26,109 nucleotides of DNA from Pelargonium cotyledonis (taxonomy: Eukaryota; Streptophyta; Magnoliopsida; Geraniales; Geraniaceae). The notes beneath the pieces were generated by a model. It was given only the letters and a program-made list of their open reading frames with translations, did no database searches and was not told where the DNA came from. The DNA lies in NCBI GenBank assembly GCA_036897625.1, contig JAYMTA010000608.1, positions 1-26,109 of the forward strand. The letters are read 5' to 3'. A program made the position numbers and the translations under genes. Shown one piece after another: positions 22,024 through 26,109 of the stretch. The first letter of the stretch is position 1, and the number at the start of each line of letters is the position of its first letter.

Positions 22024-23297
22024 TTATATATTGTGTTCTTCACCAGGTGAGTCCTCTTGTTTGCTTTCAGTTTCAGAGTTGTTTTGATTCGTTGCATCCG
22101 TAGTAGTGGTGGTGGTGGTTCCTTGAGTAGTTGAATCGGGTTGTTGATCATTGCTCTGACCGAGTAGAACAAGTGCAAAACAAAGTGTTGAGTGTTGTCT
22201 AAATGACCAAAGTTGTATTTCATCTCCAGCCTTGAACTGATTGGCTTCTACTACTGCACTCCATTGACCATTCAACACGTACAGGCTACTAGCCTGCCCG
22301 TTAGGTTTCTTCATATTCCATCTCGTGAATTTAAGGTCGTACACTTTCAACCCTGGATCGATCAACTTGACGCTTATGTAATCCTTCATATCCACTATCT
22401 CCTTCTCTTCTTCGGTCAAGAACTCCCCAATGATTCTCAGCATTGGCACCGATAGTCTATTGTGATTCCTGGTAGTATCCGTGTTACTCAATGCCTTTTG
22501 TATCACTAACCCGATATTACTTCCCTCTAGTTCCTTTATCATCTTCTCCACTCTCTCCGGCATATCTGGAACCTTCTCCCCCTTCTCTGCCCTCTCTTCA
22601 TGCGACCTTGTTTCACGATAAGGGTTACAGTGTGACCTCCTCTTTTCAGGTTTAGGGCTTCGGTGTGTCAAGTAAGTCTCTTCTTTCCTCTTAATCTTAA
22701 TTTCACAAGTAGCTTGTTCTTTCTTCACCAGCAAAGTAGCATTGGTGCCACTGCCACTGCCACTGCTTGGATTGTTGACTACAAAAGTTGCTTGATCTTG
22801 AATGATCACGCGGCTTCGGTAGCAAGCCACCCGACTTTTATCAGCAGTTTTGATTGCACTGAAGTGTAACTTTTGTTGTACATCATCAGACCTAAGCTTC
22901 TTGTGATTATGAGTTGAGGTCGAGGAGGCCATGGCCATAGCCATAGGCCTCTTCGAAGGCCTCTCTGTGTTCGGTCTTTTGATGAACTTTGATTCCTGAG
23001 ACAACTGATGAGCAGCAATTCGAGCAAGGCCCTTCAATATTTCAAGAGGAAGCAAATATCCATTCCTGAGATTCCTGTCCTTAATATCTTCGATTTTCAT
23101 CAATCGAACTCCTTCTTCTTCTTCTTCTCCTTCAGACGACCTTGACCTGAAATTTCAAATTTGTATTCATCGAATCAATAACGTTCGAAATAGAGAAGAA
23201 GATGATCAGAAACATGGTTTTTAGAGACAAAAAATCATTACCTGCTGCTGCTGCTGGTGGTGGTGTTGTCTTGGTGTTTCATGATTTGAACAAACAT
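22024..23297 (-). CDS. B3 domain protein of the DUF313 (REM-like) group, 2 exons
   Basis: Exon 1 is 23297-23242 and exon 2 is 23146-22024, separated by a 95-bp GT-AG intron; together 392 aa. The C-terminal domain at about residues 214-345 matches the DUF313-type B3 family (Arabidopsis At2g31720/At1g05920 relatives). Visible motifs are LVIQKALSNTDTTRNHNRLS, FLTEEEK, VKLIDPGLKVYDLKF, RWNMKK, GDEIQLWSFR and LCFALVLL. Such proteins are nuclear and presumed to bind DNA; specific functions are mostly unknown. The N-terminal half is basic and serine-rich (SRSRSSEGEEEEE near the start, KRPMAMAMASS) with no domain seen. The tail is low-complexity with a threonine run. Two in-frame ATGs are possible: 23297 (first, weak context) and 23282 (A at -3, giving 387 aa). 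The gene is convergent with the methyltransferase gene, with 283 bp between stop codons. Confidence 0.88.
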
Positions 23298-23340
23298 TTG
23301 AGAGGTTTCAGTGAATGAAGAGAAATTATAGGTGGGGAAG

Positions 23341-23348
23341 TATAAATA
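23341..23348 (-). promoter_or_regulatory. Candidate TATA box of the B3 gene
   Basis: On the minus strand the sequence reads CTATTTATA about 45 bp before the first ATG. This would put the transcription start only about 10-20 bp before that ATG. Motif and spacing only. Confidence 0.4.
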
Positions 23349-23349
23349 G

Positions 23350-25033
23350 GATTATGTTATTTCCTTTTCTTATTATGATAACAATTACTGAATAATTTTT
23401 GTCTATCTATTTAGTTTTCAATTACTTGAGGCCCACGAAACAACTAGCCTCTACTGTTATTTCTTACACTTTCCAAAAACAAATTGAAACTATCCATTTA
23501 ACTGTTTTTCTTTTATTTGCTTACATTACATCTGACGAAGAAAGCAAATTTTATGTTTTTAATAATGTTGGTTGAGCCTCTGTTGCCGATATTACTAATT
23601 AAATAAACTTTTTTTTCACACTTTTAGGCATTGTTGTTTAAAATAAATAAATAAATAAAAAGCTTGGTATTCCTTTAGGTGCAAAATTTGCAAGTTGATT
23701 TTTTCTTTTTTTTAAAAAGGGAAAAAGTGAATTTGCTAATTCAAATCATCTAATAACAAATCAAAAAGCGGGATTGGCACCTATCTATCCCGATGGACCT
23801 AGCAATGACTTGATCGACCTATTTAATTGATGGGTTACCTGATTCGCTGGTTGTTTAACAAATCGAAAATTTAAACTCGAAAATTGCCCTTATAAATAAT
23901 CTAATATTATTCAAAATCAAACTCAAGACAATGGAAACCTCTCATCCGGTCTGCACATCTTGAATAATCGTATTCACGTCGGTTTCAACAATTAAATTGT
24001 CTCACTCGTGATCATTTATCTAAGATACCCAATCCAGCCAACCCCCAACCATCGACACTCACTTGTCCAGTCCCTCACAATCTAGCCTCCTCCCGATCTT
24101 CCAACTGGGTGACCACTTCTCCTCCACTTGCAAGCTTTTTTTATTAATAACCCAATAAAATGATAAATAATTATTAAGATTTGAAGTCGAGATTTACCTT
24201 TAACATTATCACTGCTATATAAATTAGGATATGAAGACTATGAGTTTGGGGGCTCGCATTTCCCTCCTCTCAAGTGTCCACCAAATCTATCTTCCAAGCA
24301 TGTTCGCCTCATCCACTTTCCACTCGAGCCTCCAACACCTTTACCTTTGAGATCCCACATCATTGCAACTTGCAAGAAGCCTAGTCACAAGGGAGTTAGC
24401 AAGATTTTCCCCAAAACAACTAAGAAACCAACCTCTCGCGTAGAGACGAGTAATTCCTTAATTATATAAAGTTAGGGGGGGAAGAGTTAAACGTCGTGTT
24501 TAAGGCTATGCGAGTGAAAAAGCTCAACGTTGAGTTTAAGATTATGCGAGTGAAAGTATCCAAGAGTCTCATCTAAGAACATTTTCGACCCGTTTGTTGA
24601 TCATACAAAATTTTACAAAATAGATTTTTGTGAAGTTGATGTGTGAAACAAATATACACAATTCGGGGATAGGTTGTAAAGCACAATTACCCCCTCTTGT
24701 CGGACTACACAAATCATTGTATCAAACCCCACATTGAAATGTTTGATTTGCATTTTTTAAGTATATATAATTGGGTACCACTTATTCTATTGGACTATAA
24801 CAACACTTTTTACTTATTTTTTATTGGATAATAAATTTTAAATTTAAAAAAGTGTAAACTGGCGATTTAAGTAAAATTCAATGAAAAAGTATTCATAAAT
24901 AGGCTCGGCTATAAAGGCGGAGTCGTAATAGAGTAGAAGTATATCACGATTTTTTTCCTTTCCACTCGCTTGGTACGAGTTAACCTATTCAAATTAGAAG
25001 AGGAAATCTCAAACTTCTAATGTAGAAATTTGG
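23350..25033. other. AT-rich intergenic DNA
   Basis: Beyond the B3 promoter there is about 1.7 kb without a coding region that I can support. It has AT-rich simple sequence (for example AATA repeats near 23643) and the 36-bp tandem repeat at 24490-24556. No transposon termini were recognised. Confidence 0.5.
24490..24556. repeat. 36-bp-period tandem repeat, two diverged copies
   Basis: Copies at 24490-24520 and 24526-24556 share TATGCGAGTGAAA and an AACGT start, with several differences between. No function visible. Confidence 0.75.
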
Positions 25034-25600
25034 GGTAATTACATATGCCACTTCTGAACTAACTATCTTTTAATTTGGGCACTCCTAAAATATATTTTTT
25101 GTAATTTTAGACTATTCTGAACTTTGCAATTGTAATTCTGACTATAACTCCGTGAGTTAGATGCTAAAAAGAAAAACCAAAATACTCCCTATTTTTCATT
25201 TTTTTCTATAAATATAAATAATAATAAATGAAAAAAAAAAAGAAGAAGAAGAAGAAGACGCAGATCGACCTCCAACTTCTCGCCATGGCCGACCCCCAAC
25301 CACTCGGATGCTCCGGCGACGACGACGATGCTCGCAGTCTCACCCTCTATCTCTGGTCGTCTGTCTCACAACCACCGTCGCTCTCCTCTGCCAATCCAGC
25401 GCCGTGAAACCCTAAGCCTCAGCTCCTCCGCCGTGGAGAGAGATGTGAAGATGGTAGCTTCTCATCAACTCCGGAGGCTCTCTCCAGTGCCAGCGAGGCT
25501 CGCCTCCTCAGCGTCGGCTTCGGTGTTGCAACGAGCTTAAAGCCGGTTACACCACTGATGGCTAGGCCATTTTGTTCATTAATTTTTTTAGTTCCGTCCA
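25034..25600. mobile_element. Possible Mutator-like terminus with GC-rich cargo
   Basis: The segment starting GGGGTAATTACATATGCCAC resembles the ends of the Mutator-like element at 3908 in style (GGG...AATTAC start, a later ACCAAAATACTCCCT block). It is followed by a GC-rich stretch (about 25260-25550), as in the other elements here. A 40-codon frame at 25285-25407 begins MADPQPLGCSGDDDD, but it is short, unrecognised and ends in a stop. I did not find the matching right arm before the window edge, so this is a fragment or is incomplete. Confidence 0.4.
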
Positions 25601-25947
25601 GAAAGAAAAACAATGATTATAAAACAACAACAACAACACATTGTCTCGTAGAATGCAATTTGTATAATCCGGATGCTACATCTACATGATATATTCATTT
25701 AAACTTTATATCTAGATAATTAAATCAAAATTACATAAGAAACATTATTTTAAACTATAGCAAAAAATACCCATGAAATTTAAAACAAAAAAAATCAATT
25801 TAATATGAAGAACAAGGCGTAAGTCAAAATAATATATCAGCAAAGTTTTTATTGGTTTGTCCTGTGAAATGAACCAAAAAATAAATAAAAAGTTTTTTAA
25901 TATTGTATTTTATATAGGGAAAATTATAAATAGGGTTAAATTTATCG
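25601..25947. other. AT-rich intergenic DNA
   Basis: Very AT-rich sequence with a short CAACAA run near 25625. No genes, RNA genes or transposon ends were recognised. Confidence 0.5.
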
Positions 25948-26109
25948 ATGATCTTCCAACTATACACTTTAATCACATATCATCTTTTAACTTTATTTTT
26001 AATCACAAATGATCCTCCAACTATACACCTTAATCACATATGATTTTTTAACTTTATTTTTAAACACAAATGATCCCCCAACTATAGTCCTTAATCACAC
26101 ATGATCCCT
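25948..26109. repeat. 61-bp tandem repeat running off the window end
   Basis: Units begin ATGATC(T/C)(T/C)CCAACTATA at 25948, 26009 and 26070, an exact 61-bp period; the third is cut by the window edge. Each unit is itself two diverged halves of about 30 bp, one with CCAACTATAC and one with TTTTAACTTTA, each followed by an AATCACA-type end. Confidence 0.9.

Noticed and set aside
1-26109. CRISPR arrays, bacterial operons, tRNA or rRNA genes
   Set aside because: Nothing with regular spacers, no tRNA-like A/B box cloverleaf and no rRNA sequence was recognised; the TGGTATCA site belongs to the TRIM primer site, not to a tRNA gene.

Overview
The window is nuclear DNA of a flowering plant, most likely a core eudicot. 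Three things point there: intron-rich genes with AT-rich introns, plant-specific protein families (CCT-motif protein, ATX3/4/5-type PWWP-PHD-SET methyltransferase, B3/DUF313 protein), and typical plant transposon debris. I cannot name the species from sequence alone.

Layout. Positions 1-5930 are gene-poor and full of transposons: a complete 265-bp CACTA-type MITE with a 3-bp target duplication (601-865), a decayed Mutator-like element with GC-rich cargo (about 1636-2806), a hAT-like terminus (to 3046), and two Mutator-like elements of one family, the younger nested in the arm of the older (3073-5131 and 3908-5046). Positions 5940-10780 carry a four-exon gene for a 276-aa CCT-motif regulator. 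Positions 10780-12937 hold simple repeats, an imperfect foldback (11212-11298) and the promoter/leader of the next gene. Positions 12938-21740 carry a 23-exon, 1072-codon histone H3K4 methyltransferase gene of the ATX3/4/5 group. Its reconstructed frame is open throughout, and intron 13 holds a complete 460-bp TRIM retrotransposon. Positions 22024-23297 (minus strand) carry a two-exon B3-domain gene, tail-to-tail with the methyltransferase gene. From 23350 to the end there is AT-rich intergenic DNA with short tandem repeats, another GC-rich fragment behind a Mutator-like terminus, and a 61-bp tandem repeat running off the edge.

All three genes act in the nucleus (a CCT transcriptional regulator, a chromatin writer, a B3 DNA-binding protein). 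They are separate plant transcription units, and nothing shows that they form a pathway. The most notable points are three predicted GC-AG introns in the methyltransferase gene, the TRIM in its intron, the self-nested Mutator-like pair, the foldback at 11.2 kb, and the overlapping 3' ends of the convergent gene pair. I found no clear sign of a wholly new system.
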